Positions 24,597 through 36,293 of a DNA stretch of 64,000 nucleotides are shown here, piece by piece. Each line of letters starts with the position of its first letter. Position 1 is the first letter of the stretch. The stretch covers positions 24,785,001 through 24,849,000 of the forward strand of contig NC_091968.1 of the NCBI RefSeq assembly GCF_036711975.1. The letters are read 5' to 3'. The translations under genes were made by a program, and so were the position numbers. The notes beneath the pieces were generated by a model. The model was not told the origin of the DNA. It was given only the letters and a program-made list of their open reading frames with translations, and ran no database searches. The stretch is from Onthophagus taurus. Its lineage: Eukaryota > Arthropoda > Insecta > Coleoptera > Scarabaeidae.

Positions 24597-24670
24597 GGCG
24601 CCGTGGCTTAGTTGGTTAAAGCGCCTGTCTAGTAAACAGGAGATCGTGAGTTCGAATCTCGCCGGTGCCT
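24597..24670 (+). tRNA. tRNA-Thr (anticodon AGT)
   Basis: A complete cloverleaf by eye: acceptor stem GGCGCCG with CGGTGCC (one G-T pair), a D arm around GGCTTAGTTGGTTAAAGC, anticodon stem CCTGT/ACAGG with loop CTAGTAA, hence anticodon AGT reading ACU (and ACC/ACA after inosine modification), and a T arm GTGAG-TTCGAAT-CTCGC. No intron and no encoded CCA, as expected for a eukaryote. A T run near 24694 may be the Pol III terminator. It lies opposite in direction to the karst introns around it. Confidence 0.95.
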
Positions 24671-24674
24671 TACA

Positions 24675-25640
24675 CAAAAACCTTATTTATTTACTTTTTG
24701 ATTTAAAAAAAATTTATTTTTAATACTTACATATTTTATAAATCATTTTCGCTTTAAAATTTAAAAGCTGATTTAAGATGTCTTAACACGAGAACGAATG
24801 ATTTTTAACTGAGGGAGTTTTGAGACAAAGAACTAGCTCGCGTCTGGAATCATTTGGGGAACACCTTTTTCGTACACCGAGGGTGCGCCCTTGTTTAAAA
24901 TAATCCGGATAACATCCGTTTTGAGACCCCCCCAAGTTCTCGATGACATTTCAACGACGTTAAAAATAAATGTGTAAATTAAAAAATTATCTTCTTTTTA
25001 ACAACTTTTTTATCAAGGTTAATAAAGTATCAAATAAGGGTCAATGCCGGTTGATTAAATATTAATTTTTCGATTAATTCTAGAACGATATAAAATGATT
25101 CATTTAATTAGAAACACAATAACATCACTTTTCCATTAAAAATAATATTACATCATTTCTAAATAAAGAAATAAACAATTAGATTTTTTCCTTGGAAAAA
25201 CTCGGTCATAACTTTCTGAAAATGTACGATTTTTAAAAAAAACCTTTTAGCACATAATTTAACACGTTCGGTAAAGTTCATCGACACTTATCTTAAAAAG
25301 AACTCTTTTGTATTCGCCCGTGCGTGTTCCAAAGGATTTATTAACACATCCGAACAACAAAGCAGATCGGTTTTCAAAAACCCCTAACCTAACTTCGGGT
25401 TAACGAACTAGAGTCTTTGAAACGAGACGAGTTTAAGCCGATTATTTACATTCGATGAATTGGATTAGTTGTTAATATTATTAATAAGATTCCTTACCAG
25501 AAAAGGGGCCCTTAAAGCAGCTTTCGTACGTATTTTATCAACACCTAAAACGGTTCTAACTAAATATTGAGCGCGATTTATTTAAATAACTTTATCGATG
25601 GTTTAAGTAAGTAAATTTGTATTATTATGGGTTGGGTTAC
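24675..25640. other. Intron/intergenic sequence, no feature seen
   Basis: AT-rich with a more balanced patch around 24780-24960. No ORF or repeat recognised. Confidence 0.4.
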
Positions 25641-27540
25641 ATATTTTATGTTTGCTATTAGTAATAAAAATAAACTTCCTTAGGCAATTCCTAGAATTTG
25701 CTAAAGTACATTACAAAATCTATAAAATATTTGATGATAAGTTGCTTTGCATAAATTTTACAATTTGCAATCTTCCTTTTCTTAATTCCATCATAAAAGA
25801 TGTAAAATTAAATAAAAATCATTTGAATTTAAATTGACAGAAGAAGTTTAGGTTATGTCATCTTCATTAATTGACAGTTTTCTTCTTTATCGTCATAAAA
25901 AAATTATTAATTCAACATTTTCCAAGAAAAATTATTAAATAAAATTAATCTCGAATTAAAAAAGAACATCACAAATTAATTAACAACGAAGCGATTTAAA
26001 ATTAATCGCCTTAATACGTTTTAAAATCACTTGACAGGTTAAAAAATAAGGTTATGTTTCGATAAAAACTTTTTGATTATTTTAAGGAGGAAAAATCGGT
26101 TGGTATTACCTAAAATCACAACATCTAATCAATTTGCGTCTTCAAAATCGTATTTTGATGATTTTTTTTAGTTCAATTAAACTATTTTTGCCAATTTAAG
26201 AAAACAGAAGAAATGACAGAAAAAATTTAGGTTATGTCATCTTCATTAATTAACAGTTTTCTTCTTTATCGTCATAAAAAAATTATTAATTCTACATTTT
26301 CCTAGAAAAATTATTAAATAAAATTAATCTCGAATTAAAAAAGAACATTACGAATTAATTAACAACGGAGCGATTTAAAATTAATAAAATCAATCGGCTT
26401 AATACGTTTTAAAATCACTTGACAGGTTAAAAAATAAGGTTATGTTGCGATAAAAACTTTTTGATTAATTTTAGAAGGAAAAATCAGTTGGTATTACCTA
26501 AAATCATCATCTAGTCAATTTGCGTCTTCAAAATCGTATTTTGATGATTTTTTTATTAGTTCAATTAAACTATTTTTGGCAATTTAAAAAAAACAATGCG
26601 AAGTTGCATAAATTTTGTAACCCTCCTTTTCTTAATTCCATCAAAAAAGATGTAAAATTAAGTAAAAATCCTTTAAATTTAAATTGGCAGAAGAAATTTA
26701 GGTTATGTCATCTTCATTAATTGACAGTTTTCTTCTTTATCGTCATAAAAAAATTATTAATTCAACATTTTCCTAGAAAAATTATTAAATGAAATTAATC
26801 TCGAATTAAAAAAGAACATTACGAATTAATTAACAACGGAGCGATTTAAAATTAATAAAATCAATCGGCTTAATACGTTTTAAAATCACTTGACAGGTTA
26901 AAAAATAAGGTTATGTTATGATAAAAACTTTTTGATTAATTTTAGGAGGAAAAATCGGTTGGTATTACCTAAAATCATCATCTAATCAATTTGCGTCTTC
27001 AAAATCGTATTTTGATGATTTTTTTAGTTCAATTAAACTATTTTTGGCAATTAAAAAAAAACAATGCGAAGTTGCATAAATTTTGCAATCCTCCTTTTCT
27101 TAATTCCATCAAAAAAGATGTAAAATTAAATAAAAATCATTTGAATTTAAATTGACAGAAGAAATTTAGGTTATGTCATCTTCATTAATTGACAGTTTTC
27201 TTCTTTATCGTCATAAAAAAATTATTAATTCAACATTTTCCTAGAAAAATTATTAATTAAAATTAATCTCGAATTAAAAAAGAACATTACAATTAATTAA
27301 CAACGAAACGATTTAAAATTAATAAAATCAAACGTCTTAATACGTTTTTAACTCACTTGACAGGTTAAAAAATAAGGTTATGTTTCGATAAAAACTTTTC
27401 GATTAATTTAAGAGGAAAAATCGGTTAAAAAATCACAACATCCAATAAATTTGCGTCTTCAAAACCGTATTTCGATGTCTTTCTTTAGTTCAAGTAAACT
27501 TTTTTTGCTAATTTAAGAAAAAAAATAATCGGATTTAAGA
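25640..27540. repeat. 470-bp tandem array (family R4)
   Basis: Four copies. The landmark TTAGGTTATGTCATCTTCAT occurs near 25849, 26228, 26699 and 27167, so full units are about 470 bp and the first is shortened. Other shared strings: CTCGAATTAAAAAAGAACAT, TTAATACGTTTTAAAATCAC, GGTTGGTATTACCTAAAATC and TTGCGTCTTCAAAATCGTAT. The 61-66-codon open frames inside are repeat artefacts. Confidence 0.9.
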
Positions 27541-27544
27541 TGTT

Positions 27545-28372
27545 AAAAAATATTGTAGCTTTTTGACAATTCAAATATTAACCAATGAGAGTGTCTAAAA
27601 ACATGTAACCATGACAACATAGATGAGTATCCACAAAAACAAAAATTTTTTAATGTCAAATTTAGGTTATGTTTCATTGCATTCAAATTAAATCCCAATT
27701 ACGTAACACATTCAACGATAACGTTTAATTATCCACATTAAACCTAGAATATACCTAAACTTTCCCTATTACGTTATCCAGTCTATCTTAAAACCGGCAG
27801 GTAAGCACGTTTTTACAAACATTTCTTGTACTTTCAAAATCATCACCTCAAAAAAAATTAAATCGTAACTTTTTATCATTTAAAAGGGGACCCTTTTAAA
27901 TTTGCATATTCATTGAAGAAACGGCGAAGAAAGTATCTCATTCAATAAGATTAAAAAAAAAGTTGGTCCATCTGGACCAAAATTGTGAGCAAGAAGAGCA
28001 CAACAACGTGAGATGTACCGCTACGAGGCCACGGACACAAAACTCAAGGCTCGTTTCTCTCCTTCTTTACTTCACCTCTTTCCTTCATCTCCTCTCTGTT
28101 GAGGTATGTCTTTAACGGTTGTCTTGTGACCCGTCTGGTCTCTTTCTATCTCTTTCTATTGGGTGCCCCCCACATTGGGGCCACCTAAGATTGTATTACC
28201 GTTCCGGTTGGGCTTCATTTAATTTCATATAAAATAATATTACCAAAAATTAACCCAACTAACTTTGCGAAAAATTAAAAAAAAATAAAACAAAAGAGGT
28301 TATTGGGTTAATTAACTCTAAAGTATAAATTCTCTTATTTACTTATTTAAAATAATAAAAAAACTCACCGAT
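27545..28372. other. Sequence between the R4 array and the candidate karst first exon
   Basis: 27990-28230 is markedly less AT-rich and C/T-rich on the plus strand, with no ORF. If the UTR exon at 28373-28610 is right, this is the start of karst intron 1. Confidence 0.4.
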
Positions 28373-28610
28373 AATTATTCTTTTCTCGTGTTATTCTCGT
28401 GAAATCATCAAAAGAATCCATAGAATTTTAACGAAGAACTTCACACAGAAAAAAAAACATTAACTTCACATCAAAATTAACAACACTGTTAATAACCGAA
28501 TCGAATAACGTGCGAAAACACGAACTTTAAACGTGAAACGTGCGTGAACTCGTCAAAAGCGTCACTCTACTCGTAACAACTCTCAAGAACTAAACAGCTC
28601 TCAAGGAACT
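28373..28610 (-). promoter_or_regulatory. kst: Candidate 5' UTR exon and promoter of karst
   Basis: On the minus strand a TCAGTT initiator match puts +1 at about 28610, with an AGTTG string (DPE-like) near +30. Transcribing left, the sequence is CpG-rich, has no long ORF, and reaches ATTATCG followed by GTGAGTTTTT, a good 5' splice site, at 28372. The next minus-strand coding exon without its own promoter is karst exon 5962-5787, some 22 kb away. The assignment to karst is inference; a transcript end-tag would decide. Confidence 0.35.
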
Positions 28611-28619
28611 GAAAACGTT

Positions 28620-29040
28620 CAACACTCAACAGGTGGATGCGAGAAACTTTAACGCACGGATTTCTATCTTGTAAGAATCTCACCGCTTAATTATTTATCT
28701 TAATAAATCGGGTAAGTTGAACAACACGTTTAGAACGATTAATTAAGTCCATTAAATCGTTTATTTGTTAAAATCTGAAAATCATTCCACAAATTAAATT
28801 TGATTTAGGGAATTTTACTTTGCTTAGGTTGGTATGATTGAATTTTCAAAATCTACCTAGAGTATATTTAAATATCTGGAGACATTTTGTAAGGAGGCGA
28901 TAACTTAAATGGATTCTAACCTAACTTTCATCTAATTATTAAATTATACCGGGAATTTCATATATCTCGTAATATTTGAATAATAATTACGAAACTATTT
29001 ATACAAAGGAGAAGTTTTGCTTGAAAAAGGTGATCCTTAT
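28620..29040. other. Intergenic, nothing recognised
   Basis: AT-rich. A GCTTAGGTTGGTATGATTG string near 28823 contains the GGTTGGTAT motif that also occurs in arrays R1, R2 and R4. Confidence 0.4.
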
Positions 29041-29044
29041 GATG

Positions 29045-29390
29045 ACTTTGAGTTTCCGTCTTAAGAGACACACGGCTAAACCCGAATGTTTCTGGTTCTA
29101 GGTCTAGTGTTAGTTCTTTTGTTAGTTTCCTTGAAATAAAAGTAGAACTAACGCTAGAACTAGAAACATTCGGGTTTAGCCGCTCGTCTCTCAAGACGGC
29201 TAAACCCGAATGATTCTAGTTCTCGGTCTAGTGTTGGTTCTAGTTTTAGTTCAATAAAAATATGCAAAATAAGTGATTTTATGCTAACTGTCGCAACCTA
29301 CCACTTATCAGCCGTCTTAAGACAGGTACAGAGCTAAACAGAATGTTTCTAGTTTTAGGTCTAGTGTTAGTTCTAATGTTAGTATAGTTT
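29045..29390. repeat. R3 palindromic elements, tandem pair
   Basis: One complete foldback (29075-29250) with facing arms around CGCTCGTCTCTCAAGACGGC, preceded by a half copy at 29045-29110, plus a second partial copy at 29305-29385. The 78-codon minus ORF here is a repeat artefact. Confidence 0.8.
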
Positions 29391-29429
29391 TATTTGTTAT
29401 TCAACGCTAGATTATTGTACATTTTTATT

Positions 29430-30200
29430 GAGCTATAACGGACACTTTCTTCCCTGTATTAAGATGTAGGCAGCCAATTTTACACAATTTTTTTTCATAA
29501 ATTTATTTTAATTATTTTTATTTATAGGAATTTTATTAATTAATGATTAATAAATATTAAAAATTAAACCAAAATCCAATAATAATATAAATTATTAAAA
29601 AAAAATTAATATTTAAATTTGACGTTTCAAATAATATGTCATTTTGAATATTTTATGCTAACTTCTTACGCTATTAAGAAGTAAGCAACCAACTTTACAC
29701 GATTTTTTTTTCATAAATTTATATTAATTATTTATAGGAATTTTATTAATTAATGATTAATAAATATTAAAAATTAAACCAAAATCCAATAATATAAATT
29801 ATTGAAAAAATTTAATATTTAAATTTGACGTTTCAAATGTCATTTTGAATATTTTATGCTAACTAGCTTTTACTTAATGATTAATAGATATTAAAAATTA
29901 AACCAGAATCCAATAATAATATAAATTATTGAAAATAATTAATATTTAAATTTGACGTTTCAAATGTACATATGTCATTTTGAATATTTTATGCTAACAA
30001 GCGCTATTAAGTAGGCAACCAACTTTACACGATTTCTTTTTTTATAAATTTATTATTTATAGGAATTTTATTAATTAATGATTAATAAATATTAAAAATT
30101 AAACCAGAATCCAATAATAATATAAATTATTAAAAAAATTAATATTTAAATTTGAAGTTTTAAATATGTCATTTTGACATTTCAAATAATATGTCATTTT
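29430..30200. repeat. AT-rich short tandem array (family R5)
   Basis: Four partial units with TTTATTAATTAATGATTAAT, AAATTAAACCAAAATCCAAT and TTTGACGTTTCAAATGTCAT. The first string occurs near 29530, 29740 and 30065, with a shortened copy near 29873. The array ends just downstream of the MFAP1 3' end. Confidence 0.8.
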
Positions 30201-30282
30201 GACGTTTTAATTTTAATAAAAACCATTCTTTTTATTACATTTTCACTTAATACATAATCAATTACATCCTAATTGTTATTAT

Positions 30283-31684
30283 TTATTGTTGCAATTTACG
30301 TTTTTTCGACGACGGTTTCCCAAAAACTTGTTTAACCCCTCCGGCTTGTGTCGAATGGAACTTTAAATTTTGCGACGTTTCGCTAACCCAAGGCGAATCG
30401 AATTGCGTCGTATCCTGATCGACTAAATGCGTGTATTTGGTCCTTCCAGATCGACCAAAATTTTTCACCTGCATCACTTTTGGAAGAGTTGTTTTATCAA
30501 AGTGATCATCCAATGTTGCTTGTGAGAAATCTCTTTTATAAACATCGTCGTCTTCGTCCAAATAGAAAGCACCGCGATGATAATATTTCTGTAAAAATTT
30601 ATATTTTCCTTTAATCGCCTTATTTGTAACCATTTTCGGATTTAATCTCGATTCTAATCTTCGTTCTTCCTCCGTCATGTTTCTTAATCTTTCAATTTCT
30701 AAACGTTCCTTTTCAACGGCTTCGCGTTCTTCACGATCCCTCTTAATTCTTTTTAATTCTCTTAATTTCCATGCTTCGTATTCGACTTCATCGTTTTCAT
30801 CATCCGTACAAACGTCGTTAATGTGCGGTTCGTTTGTATCTTTATCTTTAGCTTGATTCTCTTTTCTGATGGCATCTTCGACCATTCTTAGTGTTTGCCT
30901 TCTTCTTTCTTCTGCTAATTTAGCTTGTTCGGCTTCCGCTTGTTTTTGTTTTAAAGCTTCTTTTTCTTTTTCGATGACGGTGATTCGATCTCGTTTTAAA
31001 ACGAAGACAGGTTTTAATCTTGGGCCGGTTTCTTCTTCCGAATCGGTGTATTCTTCATATTCGGAACTTTCTGAAGATTCCGAGTCGGATTTTTCTTCCT
31101 CTTTTGCTAAAAATTCTTGTTCTTCTTGTTTTACTAAAATTCTTTGTTTTAATAGTTCACGTCGCTTTTCGATTTCGGTGTCGCTTAATTCCACTTCGGA
31201 TTCTTCGTCATCGGGGGCTTCTAAAGTGTGTTTAGGTTCGGGTAAATGATTGTGATGAAGCGGTACATCGGAATCGCTATCGCTTTCTTCTAAAACTTCC
31301 GGTTCGATTACGTGACGTCGTCTTTCTGGACGAACTTCAGTGTTAACCTCGCGGATTTTTAATCGACGTAAACGGGGATCGTTCAAATTTTCTTCGTCGC
31401 TTTGTTCTCGTTCGGGAGTTTGTTCTCGGATTGTTGCCGGATTTCTTTTATCTAAGAAATCTTCCTCGTCTGTTTCCGATGAACTTTCACCGTCTTGAGC
31501 GTAATCCGGTCGTTTTCCCGATACGTATCGGTGCACTTTAACTTTTTGCATCGATAATTCACCTTTGAAAAGATGAGAAAATTAGATCACAAATTAAATG
31601 AGAAATAAAGTTACCTTTTTCATTTCTGATGGGAATTGCACCCGCTGTACTTTGAATACCAAATGTTGTTTGGGGGTTCATCAT
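30283..31684 (-). CDS. Mfap1: MFAP1, spliceosomal microfibril-associated protein 1 homologue
   Basis: Two exons: 31684-31615 (23 codons plus 1 nt, starting M-M-N-P-Q-T-T-F, with GIQSTAGAIPIRNEKG across the junction) and 31562-30283, total 449 aa against about 439 in human. Donor AAAAAG/GTAAC, acceptor TTTCAAAG. Family landmarks: VHRYVSGKRPDYAQD near the N-terminus, acidic Ser/Glu tracts in the middle, RLKPVFVLKRDRITV, a long charged helical stretch, then NPKMVTNKAIKGKYKFLQKY and the YHRGAFYLDEDDDVYKRDF block. Known role: a nuclear protein of the activated spliceosome B complex, needed for pre-mRNA splicing. It is complete and intact. A likely poly(A) signal lies near 30232. Tandem fragments of its 5' end occur upstream (31.7-33.4 kb). 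Confidence 0.96.
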
Positions 31685-33583
31685 CGTTTTTGAGAAAATG
31701 GAAAATTTATCAAAGAAAATATGTAAATAGTTTATTGACGTTTGCTTTTTGACAGATTGAGGTTAGAAGTCATACCAACATAAAAGTGGAGGTGATAAAA
31801 TAATAAAAACTCAGTTCAAAATCTTTATTTATTAAAGACGCCTGAAAAAATGAGTTTAAATAATAGAAATAGTTTTTGGCGCTGTATAAAAATAAACTAA
31901 CCAAAAAAATTAGTTTGACCAATTTCTTATTAAAGTTAATTAAGTTTTCGTTATTCAGCTTTATTACAGTTTCCTTCCTCGAAATTAACACCATTTTCAA
32001 TACAGCCATCTTATTTGTTATTTTTCTCTCTTATCTTATCTTGGTATTCCATAACATTTTTTCTAATTGTCGCATTCTCTCTTCAACTTCCAATAAGCTA
32101 TATTTTTGAAAGTATATCACTACCATAACAATCCTTTTTTTCAAAATTCAAAGATCCATAAAGTCTTTTAGAATTTTCTGTTGTTATTTCCGGATTCTTA
32201 TAAATATAACTTGGATCTGATAAGTTCGCGATATGGGAATTGTACCCGCATCATTCTTTTTGAGAAAAATGTGAAAATATATAAATAGATTATTGACGTT
32301 TGCTTTTTGACAGATTGAGGTTAGAAAGTTTAAAATAATAAAAACTCAGTTCAAAATCTTTAATATTTATTAAAGAAGCATGAAAAAATGAGTTTAAATA
32401 ACAGAAATAGTATTTGGCACTGTATAAAAATAAACTAACAAAAAAAATCCGAAAACAAGCTTTATTACAGTTTCCTTCCTTGACATGTTATTTTTCTCTC
32501 TTATCTTATCCTGTTATTCCATAACATTTTTTTTTAATTATCACATTCTCTCTTCTGCCTCCAATAATTGACATAGAAACTATTTATATTTCACTTATAT
32601 AGAAGCATTATTCCGCACTATTTTACCGACCAAATTGAATGCAGCATCGCCAAGGGGATTGTAATAGAAGTAATTTTAATAAACCGCGATATTTGAATGT
32701 GTTCGGTATATTTATATGTATATGTATGTATGATACAATGCCTGAGTTCAATTATACTCAGGTTTCCACTTCTTAGTTTAATTGATAAATAGAACACAAT
32801 AGTTTATTAAATAAATTTATTTTATTCTCTTTAAAAAAATATGACTGCCTTGAACAGCCAATTTGTTCTTAGAATTTAGTTTTCTAGTTTTACCTTTTAT
32901 ATGCTATTTATCCTTTTACAAAAGTTGAACAAAATTAATTTTACAAACATATTTATAATAAAATTTTGTGATGTCTTCTTTATGGCAAAGAAATGTGAAG
33001 TTAACATTATCCCTGACATTGACATATGACACTGACGGCGATTATCTAGCGCCATCTAGTGGATTGTAATAGTAAATAAAATTCCGTCTTTATTTTATAC
33101 CTATCAAGAAATCATACCTTGATAATTGCTTGGAAGCTTCATCTATTCTTGTTTCAATGGTTTTATTTATTTTTGAAAGTATATCACTATCATAACAATC
33201 CGTTTTTTCAAAATTCGAAGATCGATAAAGTCTTTTAGAACTTTTTGATGTTATTTTTAATTACTGATAAGTTCACTATATGCATTGAAACGTTTTAAAA
33301 GCCATTTCAGTTTCACTTTAACTTTATGCATGAATTATTCACCTTTGACGGAAAATATGTAATTTATTGACGTTTGCTTTTTGACAGATTGAGGTTAGAA
33401 GTGATACCAACATAAAAGTGGAGGTGATAAACTAATAAAAATTGAGTTCAAAATACTTAATATTTATTAAAGGCACCTGAAAAAATGAGTTTAAATAACA
33501 GAAATAGTTTTTGGCACTGTATAAAAATAAACTAACGAAAAAAAAATTAGTTTGAGCAACTTCTTATTAAAGTTAATTAATTT
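31685..33583 (-). pseudogene. Tandem decayed copies of the MFAP1-Abraxas junction
   Basis: The intergenic block is built from repeated segments of [Abraxas 3' coding end, 3' flank, MFAP1 promoter and first bases]. Abraxas-like 3' coding sequence recurs on the minus strand at 31955-32235, 32455-32560 and 33110-33295. In each case it is degraded: the 31955-32235 copy runs directly into an MFAP1 exon-1 piece (GGGAATTGTACCCGC at 32235), and the 33110-33295 copy runs into an MFAP1 exon-2-start piece (ACTTTATGCATGAATTATTC near 33320). The MFAP1-upstream string TTGACGTTTGCTTTTTGACA occurs near 31735, 32295 and 33370. None keeps an open reading frame. Confidence 0.8.
32620..33110. other. Insert within the duplicated junction
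   Basis: Sequence not shared with the junction copies. Contains a short (ATGT)n-like run near 32715-32730, an ATACTCAGGTTTC/CCTGAGTTCAATT small palindrome and the string GCGCCATCTAGTGG near 33048. No ORF. Confidence 0.4.
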
Positions 33584-34481
33584 TTAGTCATTAACACTAG
33601 AACAAGCTTTATTACAGTTTCCTTCCTCGAAATTAACTCCATTTTCAATACAGCCATTTAATTTGTTATTTTTCTCTCTTATTTTATCTTGGTATTCCAT
33701 AACATTTTTTTCTAATTGTCGCATTCTCTCTTCAGCTTCTAATAATTGTTTGGAAGCTTCGTCTGTTCTTGTTTCAATGGCTTTATTTATTTTTGAAAGT
33801 ATGTCGCTACCATAACAATCTTTTTTTTCAAAATTCAAAGATCGATAAAGTCTTTTAGAACTTTCTGATGTTATTTCTGGATTCTTATAAGTATGACTTG
33901 GATCTGATAAGTTCACTATATGCATTGAAACATTTTGAAAAGCCATTTCATTGTATCTAATAAAAATTTGCGAATAAAGATGCGTCGGGTGCTCTCTGTT
34001 CAATGAATTCGTCAATAAACAACACGTAAATAAATTATCAAGAATACTGAATGATTTAGATAAGTTTTTATGGATTATTTTCTCTCGAACTGTAAGTCTA
34101 AAACCGTTTGCACGCTTAAATTTAAACCAAGCGACCACTTTTCCTAAATTGCCACCTAAAAATTCTTCCATTTTGTTCTTATCAATTTTTCCAGTTCCAT
34201 CATAAAAAAATCCAATATTTGGACAAGGAACTGCTGTATTTATTTTAATAATTCGCTCCTTTTTAACCATATTAACATCGTTATCAGTTAACGATTGCGT
34301 TTCATTTTCGGTGATATCTCCCAACAAAAAGCCTTCCTAAACAATTTTTTTTGAGGTTATGTTTATTAATTTACGTTAATTTGTTGATTTTACTTACTTG
34401 ATTGTACAACGAACAAACGTTGTCGTAAAGAAGTAGTGAAAACGCAGTCCCCGATAGGGAAACACTTAGAGTTTCAACCAT
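33584..34481 (-). CDS. Abraxas / FAM175 family protein (BRCC36 complex scaffold)
   Basis: Two exons: 34481-34398 (28 codons, M-V-E-T-L-S-V-S-L-S-G...) and 34336-33584, total 278 aa; donor CAA/GTAAGT, acceptor TTGTTTAG. Landmarks of the family: E-G-F-L-L-G at 29-34, VAWFKFKRANG near residue 97, REKIIHKNLSKSF shortly after, and a predicted coiled coil from about 210 to 260. This is the MPN-minus scaffold that binds the Lys63 deubiquitinase BRCC36. It is shorter than human Abraxas 1 and 2 (about 410 aa). No Ser-Pro-x-Phe motif is seen at the C-terminus, so BRCA1-type BRCT binding is not indicated and a BRISC-like role is the better guess. Intact frame. Its 3' end is copied several times downstream and its promoter region is repeated upstream. 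Confidence 0.85.
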
Positions 34482-34499
34482 TATTAAAAAGTTATTGAA

Positions 34500-35900
34500 A
34501 TAAAATGAGAAATTGTTTAGTTTTCCAAAAAATTGACAGTCATAGATGTTTATGTTGTGATGGATGTTGTGGGTCTAAAAAGAGTGTGCGTAGGATGTAA
34601 GTGAGAGCGAAATAGGATTTTTTTGGTGCGCGAAAGAGATGGATTTAAAAATTGATATGATTAATAATTTTATTAAGTTGATTTGTAAGTTATGTCAAAA
34701 AATGACAATTAATATTGATATAGGTTAAGTGAGACATAAAAAGAGATGGAAAATATGTAAGGGGATAACGCGAGAGAGAGATAGATTTAAAATTAATCGA
34801 TTATGCTTTTTTGAATTAAAATTGAAAAGAATTTGATTTGATGATTTACGTTTAGTTTAGATTTATTATTACGTTTTTATTATTTATTTCTTGTTATTTT
34901 ATTTTTGAGGTTATGTTTAATATCCGTCAATTTTTAGTGTTTGAAAAAATTGACAGTCATAGATGTTTAGATTGAGATGGATGTTGGGTGTGTAAAAGGT
35001 ATGTACGTAGGATGCAAGTGAGAGCGAAATCGGATGTTTTGGTGCGTGAAAGAGATGGATACATAACTTTATTAATTTGATTTAAATATTGTCAAAAAAT
35101 GATAATTAATGTGGATGTAGGTTATGTAAGGCATAAAAAGAGATGCAAAATATGTATGGTGATAACACGAGAGAGAGAGATAGGTTTAAAATTAATTGAT
35201 TACGCCTTTTTGAATTAAAATTGAAAAGAATTTGATTTGATAATTTGAATTGAATTTGCGTTTAGTATCAAATTAAAGGATTTTTTATTTATTATTATAT
35301 TTTTATTATTTATTTCTTGTCGTAAACAATTTTTTTGAGGTTATGTTTAATATCCGCCAATTTTTAGTTTTTTAAAAAATTGACAGTCATAGATGTTTAG
35401 ATTGAGATGGATGTTGGGTCTGTAAAAGGGAGTGTGCGTAGGATGTAAGTGAGAGTGAAATAGGATTTTTTGGTGCGCGAAAGAGATGGATTTATAAATT
35501 GATACAATTATTGTTATTAAGTTGATTTAGAAATTCTGTTAGAAGAATGATGATTTGAATTTAGTATCAAATTAAAGGGTTTTTTATTTATTATTCTTGT
35601 CTTAAAATTTTTTTTTGAGGTTATGTTTAATATCTGTCAATTTTTAGTTTTTCAAAAAATTGACATTCATAGATGTTTAGATTGATATGGATGTTGGGTG
35701 TGTAAAAGGGGGTGACGTAAAAAGGATGTAAGTGAGAGCGAAATCGGATTTATTGGTGTGCGAAAGAGATGGATACATAACTTTATTAATTTGATTTAAA
35801 AATTCTGTCAAAAAATGACAATTAATATAGATAGAGGTTATGTAAGGAATAGAAAAGAGAAGGAAAATATAAATAGCGATAATGTGAAAGAGAAATAATT
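34500..35900. repeat. Tandem repeats of the Abraxas promoter region
   Basis: Four copies of a 300-430 bp unit with ATTGACAGTCATAGATGTTT (near 34530, 34955, 35380, 35660), GTAAGTGAGAGCGAAATAGG and GCGAAAGAGATGGAT. Copies 2-4 also carry TTTGAGGTTATGTTTAATAT, whose parent lies in Abraxas intron 1 (near 34350). Thus the unit spans intron 1 to upstream flank with the coding exon lost. Confidence 0.8.
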
Positions 35901-36275
35901 ATTTAAACAATTCTATTTGTTAAAATTCCCTTCGAATTCTTATCTTTTTAATATTCATTTCAAATAATAACAAAGAATTTAAAAAAATTCTTTCAACATA
36001 ATTCAAATTGAATTACCAAGGTCGAAAAAAAAAACATTAATCTATTTTATTGCTGTTTTTTTTTGCATTTGCGGTTGCACAGAGTGCACTAAAAAGTAGA
36101 TAACAAATAACACTTAGGTCACAGGTAGAGCAAAGGTTTTCTACACACAATTTGACTTTCAAGTAACTTTGAAGCGACCTAAACCATAAATTACGTTTAC
36201 AAAAAAGGTTTAAATTGGAGATAAACTCTTTGTTGTTTAGTTCTTAACAGAATTGTTTAAAAAGCGGTGCAAAAA
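35900..36275 (+). promoter_or_regulatory. Intergenic and likely promoter of hexokinase 1, distal first exon
   Basis: Non-repetitive sequence between divergent genes (Abraxas minus, hexokinase plus). TTGTTTAGTTCTTAACAG near 36230 is a weak initiator-like context ahead of the ATG at 36276. No TATA box I would defend. Confidence 0.3.
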
Positions 36276-36293
36276 ATGGCTGTAAATCCAACG
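36276..36293 (+). CDS. Hex: Hexokinase 1 alternative first exon 1a (6 codons)
   Basis: AAAAAATGGCTGTAAATCCA opens M-A-V-N-P-T and meets GTAAGA directly; good Kozak context and good donor. Phase 0, so it joins exon 41663 (V-K-E-A...). It gives the shortest N-terminus of the three. Confidence 0.6.

Noticed and set aside
28958..29194. Minus-strand 78-codon frame
   Set aside because: Runs through the R3 palindromic repeat.
30869..31249. Plus-strand 126-codon Ser/Cys-rich frame
   Set aside because: Antisense of the Glu/Ser-rich MFAP1 exon.
31770..32109. Overlapping 77-79-codon frames on both strands
   Set aside because: They lie in a decayed copy of the Abraxas 3' end and its flank; the frame does not match the parent protein.
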